DNA of 64,000 nt. It comes from Spirometra erinaceieuropaei (taxonomy: Eukaryota > Platyhelminthes > Cestoda > Diphyllobothriidea > Diphyllobothriidae). The stretch is from contig CACRXP010000435.1 of the NCBI GenBank assembly GCA_902702965.1, forward strand, positions 139,497 through 203,496, in the 5' to 3' direction. Shown in pieces: positions 23,046-35,200 of the stretch. Made by a program: the position numbers and the translations under genes. Under the pieces are notes generated by a model. It saw only the letters and a list, made by a program, of their open reading frames with translations. It had not been told where the DNA came from and searched no databases. How positions within the stretch are numbered: position 1 is the first letter of the stretch; each line of letters begins with the position of its first letter.

Positions 23046-23159
23046 TTTTGTTACGAAGTAACGGGGCTTCAAACGCGGAAATAAGGACAACCGCCAACTA
23101 CAGATAGTCTAGCGCCAAGTTCAAGGGCACCTATAAGCGCGTCCTAATTTAAACCTTAA

Positions 23160-23295
23160 ATCAGTCCCTCCTGGTCTTGACTCTAACACGAACTCTCATA
23201 ACCCTAACCATTATAAACCAGACTCGCATCTTAATTCTACAATTAGCCTCAGCGCTAACCCTAACTCCCTTTGGAAGGCCACCTGTAGCACGGTA
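23160..23295. repeat. Telomere-like tract with TIR-like right end
   Basis: CCCTAA-type hexamers (CATAACCCTAACCATTATAA, GCGCTAACCCTAACTCCC) lead into GGAAGGCCACCTGTAG. That is the complement of the CAGGTGGCC terminus seen near 26994. No clear left terminus was found. Confidence 0.5.
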
Positions 23296-26200
23296 GTCCA
23301 TATGTTTGTGCCTCAGCTATCGGCGGCCTTGTTAAGCGGACGTCTGGCTTAATTCGCCACTAGTCACTGCTATTTATGACTCATCTTGTACAGGCTTTCT
23401 GGTAATATTGGCATCAATCGTTTATTTGGCCTTCGGGGGTAGACTTCACGCAAATTTCGCTCCTGTTAATCACCTTGCCATGACGCTCAATAGCCTATAA
23501 TCAATATGCCAGGGAAAGGTCAATACTAGCTAGTAAGGAGTTCCTTAATGGAGCGCATAAAAACCAACAGCCAAATATTAGCAGTACTGAGGCGCTTAAA
23601 TGTTTTTTTAAGGAAGCGACAGAGACAGTATAGTAATCAAACGGTATTGCACTGGGATTACTGTTACCGTAAGCATTTATGAATTTATTGCTTTCACAAA
23701 TGATCGTTTATAAGGACATCTTTTTATGAGCTGTCCTCTTTGTGATTTTCTCTGTTATCGTTTGGCCTGGAAACGGCAATACAGGACTTACCCCATTTGG
23801 ATTTTTTAGACAATTGGGCAGCAGCTTAGTCACGTCAGACTGTTTTGGCTCCAATGGATTCAGACTAATTGTAATTTGATGTACATATATAGAAAACGGA
23901 AATATATAGGGGGAAAGAAAGTCTGATCGGCTTCAAGCGGAAGGTATAACTTGCTTCTGGCTTTTACAAAGAGAGTCATCGATTACCCACTCACCTCTGC
24001 TAGATGAATAGATATGACAAATGTTCAGAAGTATAGTGCTCATTTCGTTTGCGCTTGCTTGGAAAGTTTGCTTTGGGGTTTTATGCCGGTAATTCGTCAA
24101 CCTCATTTTGATTCATTGCCATGTCAATATAGAGGAAGACGCATGGGTCTCCTAAGCATTTCAATCGTTATTTTTTCATTTTTGAGATTTCTAAAATCAT
24201 TTCCTGAAAAGTTGTCATGGCGAAGTTCGGCCCGTTAGTAGGCATCGACCACGGAATTTTGCCTTGAAAATAATTCTTTCATTGTCTTATCACAGAGGGC
24301 ATACACACATTATTTTATTTTGGATATCCATCCGCGAAACCAGCAATATATACCTTGGCAACAAGGGTCAATAGGTAAGTTGTCACTAAGGAGAAGATCT
24401 TGTTTAATGTTTGCACTGGAAAATACTGAAGTATGCAGCAGGACACGCAGGAAGAACTTGGAACATTCTCATGAACTCGAAATCTTATGGACTTGGTCAT
24501 AACTCATGAAAATACACTTACACATGTTTTTACACAAGTCGTAACTGGTGCATAAATGGAAGCTGACAAGTTATTATTAATCGCCAAAATGAATATTCCG
24601 AACTCATAAGATTTCCAAAACCACGTTATAGCTGATAAGGCAGATTTTCGGAGAGTTAATAATTTTCTGGAATTCGGATTTTATTTGGCCTCAACGTTCA
24701 TTGAATTTGATGGTACCATACAATTTTGGGACTGTGTGGAGAAAGGGTGCATGTCAAAAAGCTCATGATCACTCAGACGTCCATGGACAACACTTAGGAG
24801 GAAGTATACGCCCCTGCATCGGACCTGTCATGAGCCGTTGATGCAAAGTGCAGTAAAAGAGCCGGTACATGTAAAGCAGAAAGTGGGGATCATTGATAAG
24901 AATCCGTTCCTTAAATAGATTAAAAACCCCCATTTTTCGCAATTAGTGTTATTAAAGGGCACAAAAATTGACTTTATTGTCAAATGATAGAGCAGCATAT
25001 AGGCCATACCGTCGATCATTTGCCTAATAATCAAGGTAAGTAACGCCTGAGTCTTTAGTATTTTCTGAGGTCTGCTTCTTCGTCTGACCGAGAAATGTTG
25101 TAATTTAGTATTTCGATATAGTAACACGTTTTGTCTAAAAAGCAAAGCGTTGTTTCCACAGGAAGAGGCTTAACAGTGAGATGTTCCAACAGTTTCTTGC
25201 CCGTACCCTATGACCACAAAAAAGGCTTCATCGATCATGTCGATTTACAAGACTGTATGCGGAGGATTTTGTTTCACATTGGGCTCCAGATCCACAGCTC
25301 AAGTAGGCGGTCGTATAGAGACAATCAATTAACAAGCAGGAGGAAATGCCGTCGCATATAATCGAGATTGGAATGAATGACAGTGATTCTAAATGGAGAC
25401 TTGAAGGCAAGTATGAAGACCAGATTCAGTCGTTCCGTATCTTCATTTGTAACGCCTGGACTTGTGACTTAAATCACGGATGATCGCGGTCTGACGTTGA
25501 GTATGACTGCAAGACAACACCAGCTACCACTCTTCAGTAACACGTCTACGCAGTTCCGCTTAACTAGTAATGTATTTCTATCCGATGCAAACTTCTTTTG
25601 TTTTTTTGTCCGAACGTTTCTTTTAGCAGTTAGCTTACGTAAATTAATTTTACTATTTATGCTATAAATGACTCTGTTTTTAGCGTTTAACTTTCAAAAT
25701 CGTACAACTGAAGTTCCCATCTTGCCATGCATGATCCGCTAAATGCCGTAAATCAGCTGCGAGTTTCTGGGCTACTTTAACTCATCTGTATTTTGTTGGC
25801 TAGAAGCTTTAAAGCTGCCTGTCATTGAAGGGATGAAGGAGAGCTGGATTTCTATAAGTCGAGAAAATGCTCGCAAATAACATAAAAACTTATTTTATTA
25901 CCTGACTCTTTGTTTGCTAACAAACATATTATAAGTAAAAATAGCCGCCTTATGCGCTGTTCAGTTTTGTCCTCCGGCTTTCTGCATATCTTCCCACCCC
26001 GGTGTTTTGGTGCAGTTCCTTGTAAGACCGCAGAAAATTTTTGTCACCAAGTGGCCCTTAGATGCCAAAAGTCATTTGCGCGACCTTGACAGACAGCTGA
26101 CCCTAAGAGGTAAAAGGCGTGTGTATCAGAGCAAAGACTGCAGCACGTTTGTTATCACGGTGTGGAGTGTTGAATCATGCATCTAGATAGTGATTAATCT

Positions 26201-26984
26201 GCTCATTAGACTAATTACTGGTCAGAGCGAAAGTAGATACGTAGCCCGTAACACTAACGACTCCGAAAGAACACGTGACTCAGGTCATATTGAAAAAAGA
26301 AATACGGACCTTTCAGTATTGAACTTCACACCTTTGAAACATTTAGTCTTGACATCAACACTCTACTTTAGGCACAGAAAAAAACTAGGAAAAGAAATAT
26401 TCCACTTGTTATACGAAATTACGGTTTCTTCCTGTTCGATCTAGTTGTATTTGTAGGCGCAGTGCATATGGGTTATCTGTTTGGGAATCTGCGCATGGGG
26501 ATATTTGTAGGTAATGTAACTGATCTTGTATATTTTGGGAATTTTTACTACGATCATCATATTAGATATCGCAGTAAGCATAGGCCGACATATCCAGCTT
26601 TTCACAGGAAGTCCACTGGGGATTATATTAATGCATTACAGCCATTCGAATGGCACTTCATCGGTTAAAATATAATATAGAGCACCCAGAACAACCTTCT
26701 GGCAAAATTTGTTCTGGCCTTTATACTGCCGAATAAACCGTACACGCCGACACTTATGGAACGTTTTCCACGAAGGGAGTAAGCCTGTAATCTAGGTCAG
26801 CAAAGAGTAATACGACATGGTACTTCGTATCTAATGAAATATCGACTGCACCATAATCCACTTCAAGGCCATTTGTTGATCACACATGAAGAAGCCATCA
26901 TGTAAGTATTATATCCTTTCCCCTTGACATTTGTTGTTTATTGAGAATTAGTTGTAGTTTCGGCAGGACAGGGAAAAAGGAACT
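23296..26984. other. No gene seen
   Basis: This is about 3.7 kb of AT-rich anonymous sequence. The longest open frame (105 codons, minus, 24828-25145) has no recognised motif. Confidence 0.35.
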
Positions 26985-27150
26985 CTCGTAATACAGGTGG
27001 CCCAGCTTTAAATTCTGGGGAGATTTGTGCTAGTGTAAGGGCCAAGTTTAGACTTAGGTCTAAGTTTAGGGTTGCGGCTTAGGTTTGAATTTTCGTTAAA
27101 GGACAGGTGTCTCCCTGGAATTAACCGCAAGGCCACCTTCACGTGGCTCC
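26985..27150. repeat. Small TIR-flanked element with telomere-like interior
   Basis: The left end AGGTGGCCCAGCTTTAAATT is matched by the complement of the right end (AGGTGGCCTTGCGGTTAATT). The similarity extends for about 35 bases with mismatches. Between them are TTAGGG-like units (AAGTTTAGGGTTGCGGCTTA). Confidence 0.55.
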
Positions 27151-27459
27151 TAGTAAAGATGCATGATTAGGCCTCGCTATAAGATTATTTTTTCAGACAA
27201 TTACACCTTCTGTAAATGCCTGTTTAAATGAAGACCTATTATGATTGGAGGAAAATTAACTATTTCTCTCAAATCTTGAGCTCCATTCAGATCCATTTGC
27301 CCTTAAGGTTTTCCCAGTAAAACTTCCTGGCCGTGTAAAAAGAACTCCTGTGATCCAAAAATATCGTTATAGTCTTGGATGAAGTAGCATATTTCGTAGG
27401 CTTAACCGATAAGAATGTGGACATTAGGCTACATGAACCCGCATCCGAATTTCTCTGAA

Positions 27460-27680
27460 AGCAGCTTAAGACCAGCTAAAGACATTTTGCCTATGCACGT
27501 CACATCAAACTGTATTTATGAGTTTACATGTAGTTGCGGATGCAAGTACATCGGGCGCACGCAAAGGCAATTGGCAGCTCGGTCAGCTGAACACATTCTC
27601 TGAAATTGTCATGACAACGAACGTCGTAAAGAGAAAAATATTGTCTTTTGTCAAACGTTTGCTTTGGAAAGGGCGTTTTG
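27460..27680 (+). pseudogene. PLE GIY-YIG endonuclease fragment
   Basis: The plus strand reads ILPMHVTSNCIYEF, then CSCGCKYIGRTQRQLAARSA and EH, the same endonuclease family as at 3673-4330. Here the catalytic-type Arg before EH is kept. A stop follows at 27601-27603. In another frame KRKILSFVKRLL continues the family pattern to about 27680. There is no reverse transcriptase and no terminal repeat. Confidence 0.75.
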
Positions 27681-27949
27681 CCCTCTGTAATGCATGCACA
27701 AAACACAATTTTTGCGTCCTTTCTGGACAATAAAGCATCTTCAGTTGGTAGAAAATGTGATATGTCAATAAGTATTTTTTTGACGAGGATAATTTGCGTA
27801 CAGCCAAACCCCTATGCTGCTATAAATGAAGTAAACTTGAACTACGTTTGATGACAATCCGCATTCCAAACCAACACAGGCACACTTTCGTAAAATCTCA
27901 CTTATCTACTTCGACACTATGTGCCATACTGTTCATCACACATAACCCA

Positions 27950-28460
27950 TGCATTGTATACCACAGTCCGGTCGTCGCAGACGGTGAAGTCCACCGAGTG
28001 CCCTCGGAATGTGAGCGCAGAACGGGTATCAGAGCGTCAATTAGTTTTTAATAAGGAGGACTTGCGCAGTACCTACGACTCTCTCTCCCGCTCTCCTTCG
28101 CTGGCGTGGCTCACGTGGCAAGAGAGCGTCAGGAGGACCGGAAGTAGGCCCCGGCGCTGGGACTGACAAAACTAAACAGCTAATCTGTGCGTGCCACACA
28201 TGGTCTGATGCCCGCAAAATGTCCCAGACTTTCATAATGACGGCTCGGATCCCACTGAAGTGGGAGTACCACAGAGATCACATTCAGATAGAACCACTGA
28301 GTCTGGTTCTCCGTCCCAAGAAGGACTAACTTGCCCCAAAAGTTGGAAAACCAACAAAGTCCGACTCTTGGTGCATCATGGTAGATTCGAGAGCCTCAGA
28401 TTTATTACAGCGAAAAATCTTTTAAAGTGCCGTGGGGATGAATTGCTCGAAGTCGACCTC
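27950..28460 (+). repeat. Dispersed repeat, unclassified
   Basis: This is relatively GC-rich compared with its surroundings. The 3' part (28360-28410) resembles 15600-15645. No protein motif is visible. A mobile-element origin is inferred from the shared segment only. Confidence 0.35.
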
Positions 28461-28766
28461 ATTCTCTTTTGCCTTTCTCATTCACCCGTTGACTGTTCGA
28501 GCCTGTCAGCCGTGTAGTTGTGCCGAGGCGCCAGACTATCTTGCCTTTCCCTACCTGTTCCTCATTCTTGAACTTACTGGTTGTTTAACTGAATGGAATG
28601 AACACAACTCGACGCGAGGCGCTTGGCATGAGTGGGATTGTTAGGTCGTTTGACTTTTGATTATTAATTCTTCCATAACTCTGGTCTTATCCTGATTTTT
28701 ATAGTCTGGGATTGACGGTTCTGTCTTTAGCGCTCGCTACATAGTGCTCGGATTTAGCACAGTGGC

Positions 28767-29068
28767 AGGGGGCGCTCACAGATCGTTATTACGGAACTCA
28801 CTCGTTCCGTTGTGCCTTACGGGCTCTCTCTCTCTCTCTCGAGCCCAACCCGCAGCCGCACTGTGGCGCATGATGTATAATAGGCAGTATGTTATTACCG
28901 ACAAAGACAAGGGAGACTGGAATGGCCATTTCTGGCTTATTAGTCGTCGTTAGCCAGTCATGCCCAAACCCGAAGTGTGGAACACTCGAGGCTCGAGCTC
29001 ATGACCTGTTAGTTAGAATTCCACGCCTCTAACCTCTGGGCCACGAGCCCGTTGCCCTGTCGGCTTCG
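28767..29068 (-). repeat. SINE family 2, full-length minus-strand copy
   Basis: It runs from GGGCGCTCACAGATCG through the CTCTCTCTCTCTCGAGCCC block, GACAAAGACAAGGGAGACTG and a B-box-like GAGCTCATGACCTG to the tRNA-like head, ending CCGTTGCCCTGTCGG. This is the most complete copy in the window. Confidence 0.8.
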
Positions 29069-29082
29069 ATCGGGAATATACA

Positions 29083-29255
29083 ATGGTAGGGGACGCTCAC
29101 CGATCGCTCTTACGAAACTCACTCGTTCCGTTCGAGTCTCGGGTGTTCCACACTTCGGGGTTGGGTATGACTGGCTGATGACGGCTGATAAGCCAGAGAT
29201 GGCTATACCAGTCTTCTTTGTCTTTGTCGGCAATAACATGCTGCCTATTTAGCGC
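29083..29255. repeat. SINE family 2, chimeric copy
   Basis: A minus-strand terminal piece (29083 to about 29130, ACTCACTCGTTCCGTT) is joined directly to plus-strand body (GAGTCTCGGGTGTTCCACAC ... CTTTGTCGGCAATAAC). Confidence 0.75.
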
Positions 29256-30178
29256 AGTGGCTGGCGCGGCCTGAGGCGTACATCTAGGTGTTCTGCAGTA
29301 GTTAGGGGCTTCCTCAGACTTTGTCGCGTGAGACGGGACAATCTGGATCTCGACTAGATTGGGAGCAGTTACAGTGCGACAAGTTGTGGAGGCAAATACT
29401 GCATTCAGTAAATCAGAGACAAACATGAAAGCGTCCTCCCTACGATAATCAGGCATGGACAGTAAAGTGCCTTAAAGGTTCATTTTTAGATGGAGTTTGA
29501 GGAATAAGCTATACATCTTGAGATTACTTGTAGGTTAGCATGGCTAAAATTATCATTCAGCTTGTGGAAATTCTAAAACATGGCATTACTGTTATACAGT
29601 CTAAGTAGGTATCCCAAAATGTTTACCCCAAAGTACTCAGGTCGGGGTTTTTACGCAATTAGCTATAGAATTGTGGTTTGCATAGTTCCTGCATAATTTT
29701 AATTTGAGCTTGAATTAAAAACCAGCAGATGACAGTGGTTGACCCGAAATCTCAATCGCCATTGTGGCTTGGTTCCAAAAAGGAATGGGACGCAAACGCT
29801 TCTGCAGGTCTCGCCGTAACATCGACCGCAGAATCCCCAAAACTTTCGAAGTTGTTAGCAAGCATGCCAAAGCTTTGCCTTCTTCAAAACTACTCGCACG
29901 TCCTTAGAACACCAAGACTCATAAAGTATACAAAGCGCTGATGATAGCTGATGAAGTAAAATCCTCATTTGTTTTGTTTTGCAAATGTCCGTGCGTCACC
30001 GCCATCGCTCTTAATAACCTCGGCGTGAACTTCGTCATAAAAGGCTGCGAGTTCCTCTGTTCTAAAAGTCGACCAGATAATTAGGCAACAGCCTTCAAAA
30101 AACTGCGAGCCATAGAATTACGATGTAAGGTACTGTAGAGGATATTATATTTAATATTAAAGTACCTGAAGTTACAGT
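29256..30178. other. No gene seen
   Basis: The first 160 bases resemble the dispersed repeat near 15.35 kb. The rest is anonymous. Confidence 0.3.
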
Positions 30179-31145
30179 GCGTGACCGATCTCATGAAATG
30201 TTGGCCAAAATTCAGGAATGCGTTTCCGATTAGGAAGGATTACTTAAGGGGGGTTGTTATACTGATTACCAAGCAGCGTAGCCCTATATTTTTTCGGACT
30301 CGCCGGGATGTCGGCTTTTGAATACACCTCTTTTTGACCTCCTGCAGAAACCACACTGGGTAAAAATGACTACTTAATTTGCATGCATTTTGCCTATTTA
30401 TTTTCGGTGGTCATATAAGTTTAAATATATTTCACAGAAAACATGCATAAAAATATGTTTTCTTTTGTTCATTTGGTAGGAACTCACGTTGTCTTCATAT
30501 TTTATGCCGAAGAACGTGTGTATTTAGGTTTTAAAATCGTTTCCAAATTCCCGAGTAATTTTCAGTCTGATCTGCCATTGCATCGGCGTTTAGCAATTTC
30601 AGTCTACAAGGTGCATGCTTCCCGCGTATAAAAAATCCTATATTCCTCTATGCCTTTAAGAAGATACCACATAGAGTTCATGAAAATGTGCACTGGATCC
30701 GGACTGTGTTGTACATTTCATGGGGAGCATTAGTAAACGAGCATGTGCGATCTTGCATGCATGGACATCGTACGGTCTTAAAAATCCCATAATTCGAAAC
30801 TTTTTTAAAACCAAAATATAAACTTTCTTCGGGCATAAAATATAAAGACAATGCGATTTCCTTCTAAATGAGCAAAAGAAAGCATATTTTGTGCATGTTT
30901 TCTGTAAAATATATTTGAATTCAAGAGGACCGTCGAAAACTAATAGGAAAAATGCATGCTAATTAAGTAGTCATTCTCTGCCAAGTGTGGTTTCTGCAGG
31001 AGGTCAAAAAGAAGTGCATTCAAAAGCCGACATCCTGGCGAGTTATACTGCATGATAATCAATGTAAAAATCCCACTAAAGCAATCTTTCCCAATCGGAA
31101 ACGCATTCCAGAATTTTGGCCAACATTTCATGAGATCGGTCACGC
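30179..31145. repeat. 967-bp palindromic element
   Basis: Outer ends GCGTGACCGATCTCATGAAA and its complement TTTCATGAGATCGGTCACGC bound two inverted arms of about 450 bases. Matched inner blocks include GGATGTCGGCTTTTGAAT and ATTCAAAAGCCGACATCC, and the TTAAGTAGTCAT / ATGACTACTTAA pair. The arms are diverged. No transposase-like frame is present. Relatives lie at 56226-57164 and 57925-58445. Confidence 0.8.
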
Positions 31146-31800
31146 CCATTCTTTTTAAGCAGAATAACAGACAGCTGTTTGTTTTCCTAAATTTATTACA
31201 TCAAAATTGCAGTCTCTGATACACTTGTGGAAGAAAGACACCAATTTGGAGGAATTCCAAAACTGCAGTAATTGTAGCATGTTATAACAGGTGCGCCTAA
31301 CCTCACCAATTCAAAATCAAATATTCCGTTCACTGAGAAAGTTGCAGAACCCTTCTTCAGTTGCTAGTTTTGTTGTTTTCAAAATATGCACCGGGCTCTT
31401 TTCTGAGAAAATTGGACTTTTGGAAGTTTTGTGGTCGATAATACGTGGATTTTCCTTCGAACAAACACCGCAGCAGGTCTGTGGAACATAATTTCCCATG
31501 AAGAATATGCGAGCATATGTTATTTAGAAACATTTTTGGTTAGATTGCGTAAAAACTTGTTCTAAAATTGGCCAGTTCGGGAGACAGCTGCTCCCGGAGC
31601 TCTTGTGTGCTTTTACTGAACGTGTCTATCTTGCCTATTACTCTGGTTTATCTGTACTTTCCTCTCCTGTCTGCGTGGGCTTTCTCTCTTTCCTTTCCTG
31701 TCACCAATTGACTCAACGCGATAACAGCAGTTTTGTCTTGGAGTTAGTGATCAAATGCTTTCGAAGGTAGTGAAATGTGCCCTGAAAGCCCTTAAATATT
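31146..31800. other. No gene seen
   Basis: This is anonymous sequence with short open frames only. Confidence 0.3.
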
Positions 31801-31817
31801 TCATAGATGTTTTGGCA

Positions 31818-32102
31818 TATTTTGAATAATTCATATTGACCCATCTGTGGAAAACGCGGCGCCTCGGTGGGATTCGAACCCACGACAGTAAGGGGAAGGC
31901 TGTAGTACAGCCAACGCTCTAACCACTGAGCAACAAGGCCCGCCGGACAACGCGAGTTTAATTACACTTGGGTCAAGTTACCCGCCCCACCTACTGCAAC
32001 GTATGGAATTCACTAAATCTAATTCAGTAAGTTGACTGCCCAAGCAGGATTTCCTAAGTAATTCACCTAGAATCCACCAGATGTCGAAAAGGTTCACGTA
32101 AT
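31818..32102 (-). repeat. SINE family 1 with target-site duplication
   Basis: The minus-strand tRNA-like head (TTGCTCAGTGGTTAGAGCG; B box GTGGGTTCGAATCCCACC) and tail lie within a 285-base unit. The unit is flanked by 17-base direct repeats TCATAGATGTTTTGGCA (31801-31817) and its copy at 32103-32119 with one mismatch. Confidence 0.75.
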
Positions 32103-32120
32103 TCATAGATGCTTTGGCAG

Positions 32121-32245
32121 GGGCCTCGTAGCTCAGGCGGTTAGGGCGTTGGCTGTATTAAAGCCTTCTTCTTTCTGTCGTGGGTTCGAATCCCACCGAG
32201 GCGCCGAGTTTTTCACAGTTGGGTCAGTATGACTTAAAACATTTC
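32121..32245 (+). repeat. SINE family 1, plus-strand copy
   Basis: It has A box TAGCTCAGGCGGTTAGGGCG, B box GTGGGTTCGAATCCCACC and tail TTTTTCACAGTTGGGTCAG. It lies head-out right beside the duplication of the previous copy. Confidence 0.75.
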
Positions 32246-35200
32246 TTTCAACTAGACATGTGAAGGAGCATATCTGAGGACATTGCTGGAGGAAGGTGAC
32301 GTATAGGCTGGAAATAATTATTCCCCTATCTCTTGACCCTGCCGGAGACACTCATCGATTGTTGGTTGCTCGTTGCTGCACAACCACCTGTGATGGCTCC
32401 TAACCAAGACAAAGACAAAACAGAGTATCCGTTTTTTCGCCCTGCTACCAGAAAAAAAGGGCAACCACCGCTCCCATGCGAGTTAAGTTATTTCGGACTG
32501 CAACCAGCTGTACGTGAGCCGATCTCTCAATGGCTGAGCACTAGGTAACTGACCAAGTGGATCCAAATTCAGACGTAGGGTCTATCCACCTCGTGTCTCA
32601 CGCGTGGTCTGTTGACGACTTTGAAAAAGCCAGAAATGATTGCTAGGTTCCTTTTCTATTGATCGGTAATACCTCTCCATTATGATCTAACATACTAGGC
32701 CCTGAAGGATTTGCCATATTGACAGCACCTGTGCGAGCTAAAAACCCGCCGATCGGGAGCTACTGTATGGCGCAGCTGCGAAGGGCTCGGCCCATCAGTG
32801 GGTTTCACAACGTTCCATATGTGCTGTCTGGTTTACAAACTCCAGTCTCCATGCTTGTCTGGGCTTGTAGGTAGCTGGGCCGTTAGCATGGGAAATTATC
32901 CAGTGTTCGTACACTACTGATTGTCTCTTGGCAGCTGGTGAATATTACGCGGTTATTCCTCATTAGCTGACGGATTTGGGCCCAAATATTCATATCAAAT
33001 GTCGAAGGGGTCCTAAAAGGATTTGTTCCGAAGAAATTACTTCAGGTTTGCGCAGTGATTTCCAACAAAATCAAAAGTGCAATTTTAGAGCGCAATTCGC
33101 ATAAATTAATTTGTTTCAAGGGTGGGCTTGCTTGACGGCTTCAACAATGGCTTCCGCCAATACCGAATCGGCAACTGTGATGCGCACGAAAGAGAACGAT
33201 AATTTAGTTCTTTTATGGAGACTAGAAGAGTTTTATTTGTCCGTTATTAAAGCAAAATATGCTTTCAATGCACCTACTTGCGCTTGCGCGTGAAAGGATT
33301 TTATCCGGGAAGCAAGCATGTGGCAAATCCAATAATTTGCTCCGAGCAATACTTATAAATCGGAGAAAGAAAATGTTTGCTGCACCTGACGACAACCTCG
33401 TGATCGCCGTATAACCGTTCGGCATGGCTAATGGTTCCACGCTGATTGAAAATTAAACACGACCAGGCAACCCGACGCGAACAATGTCAAGTTTATTGCC
33501 ACCAAGTGCAAACCCGATAATGGAATTGAAGGCTTGTAAATAAAGCAAGTTAGTTTTCATTAATAAAAAAACGGTTTCCGTAAAACAGACTTTCAAAAAT
33601 GTGTCCGGATATGGTCACTGCAACGAATTCCGATCTTTCACTTATAAATATACTATAGCTTTCCGAAGTATGGTTCATGCTGACTTTCGTCCATCTGATC
33701 GTAAATAATGCCCAACGCTGGACTACAAGACCGAATAGTTTTGACCAGCCCTTACTTACTTTTCCGTATTTCAGCAGAGAGACAGCTGTCCTAAAAACCA
33801 GGAAATAAAATATGCAGTCCTGGTTTGCAGTGGTTAGGGGACTTAGCTTTAATCGTATAATACGCCCAGAATTTGGACACTGGAAACGGAATAATGCAGC
33901 GAGCAGAATGATTGGAGAGCAGCCTTTCGGATCATATTATTCAGGTTTATTTTGTAGCATACGTGAACGCAAATAGTGTGTCTCCATAAAACAGAAGTCT
34001 TTTCATATAACTGATCCAAAAATATAACCGCAGATTTACCAAAATTCAGAAGTAAGAAGACGAAGACGTACCTTAATACAGCATCATCGTGCCCTTGACA
34101 AATCAAATAAAATGTAAGTTGAATTTTTATAAAGAGCCTACTACGCAGCCGTGTACATCAAACTTTGCAATGGCCGAAACGAATGGTCCCCTACCGCTCA
34201 AGAGAAATTGGATCCAATAGATTTTTCGATCTCTTTATAAAGTCAGAATTCAACAGGCGGAGGTCTATCACGGTCTTCATCAGCAGCTGTCTCCAGGTCA
34301 TATCAATTTTGGGTCTTCGATTCCATGTTTCGAAGATAAGGAAGTTGAGTATGGGTCACAGTTTTTTAACTTGTTTCAAACTGATTTCTGTCTGTTGGAT
34401 TTTTCTTTGTTCTTGCAACAAAAAGTATTAATCATTATTAACAGCAAGTACGCAGGACACATGTACAGTAACTTACAATCACTTTCGTAATTGGGTGGTA
34501 TGCATCATCTCACCCTAGGCCTTCAAACCTTGCGCCTTTCTAACCTACTCAGCAATTATTTCATTGTTCAACAGGTTGTAAACTTTGAAACTCAGACAAA
34601 GGCTCTCAAATAGGTCAGGCCAAAATTTGTTTTTTCATCTGATCAGGTTACAACAAAACCGTTTTTCATTTAGATCGGGTAGACAACTCTGGTTGCATTC
34701 ATCTCTTCATTTTAGTTCATTTAGTCCCACCGTTGTCGCCACTTACGTATCTCAGTAGGTACACGCGTTTTACATGGCGAAAAATGCTAAGTCTAGTTAC
34801 AACTCACTTTTAAAAGTGATATAGATTTCAGGTTCATAAGTTCTTCCAATTGCTTCGTAAAGTATGCATTATGCTGTCATTTAAAATACCTTAGTTTTCG
34901 TTTGCAGAAATGTGCCATTAGTAGATGTGGCTCCTTCCTCCTGTTTCCGACAGATGTGAAGTTGTCTAGTTATACCATAAAACTAGTTTACAAATTGGGC
35001 TTAAATTACTCCAAAACATATCCGAAATCTACCAAACCTATGGTAGATTGGCCCCTCCTGACATTTTTTGCAAAATCTGGTGCTTACGTTTCTTTACTTG
35101 GACTCTTTAGGAACATTTGTCTTCGAAAGCTAATGTTGCAGTCGCCAATTCCTCTTGGCATACTTTTCATCGCATATTTAGGATCACACTCGCTTACAAA

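Noticed and set aside
31860..31945. Functional tRNA gene
   Set aside because: The A and B boxes are good, but the anticodon arm is irregular, several diverged copies exist and a SINE tail with target duplication is present.
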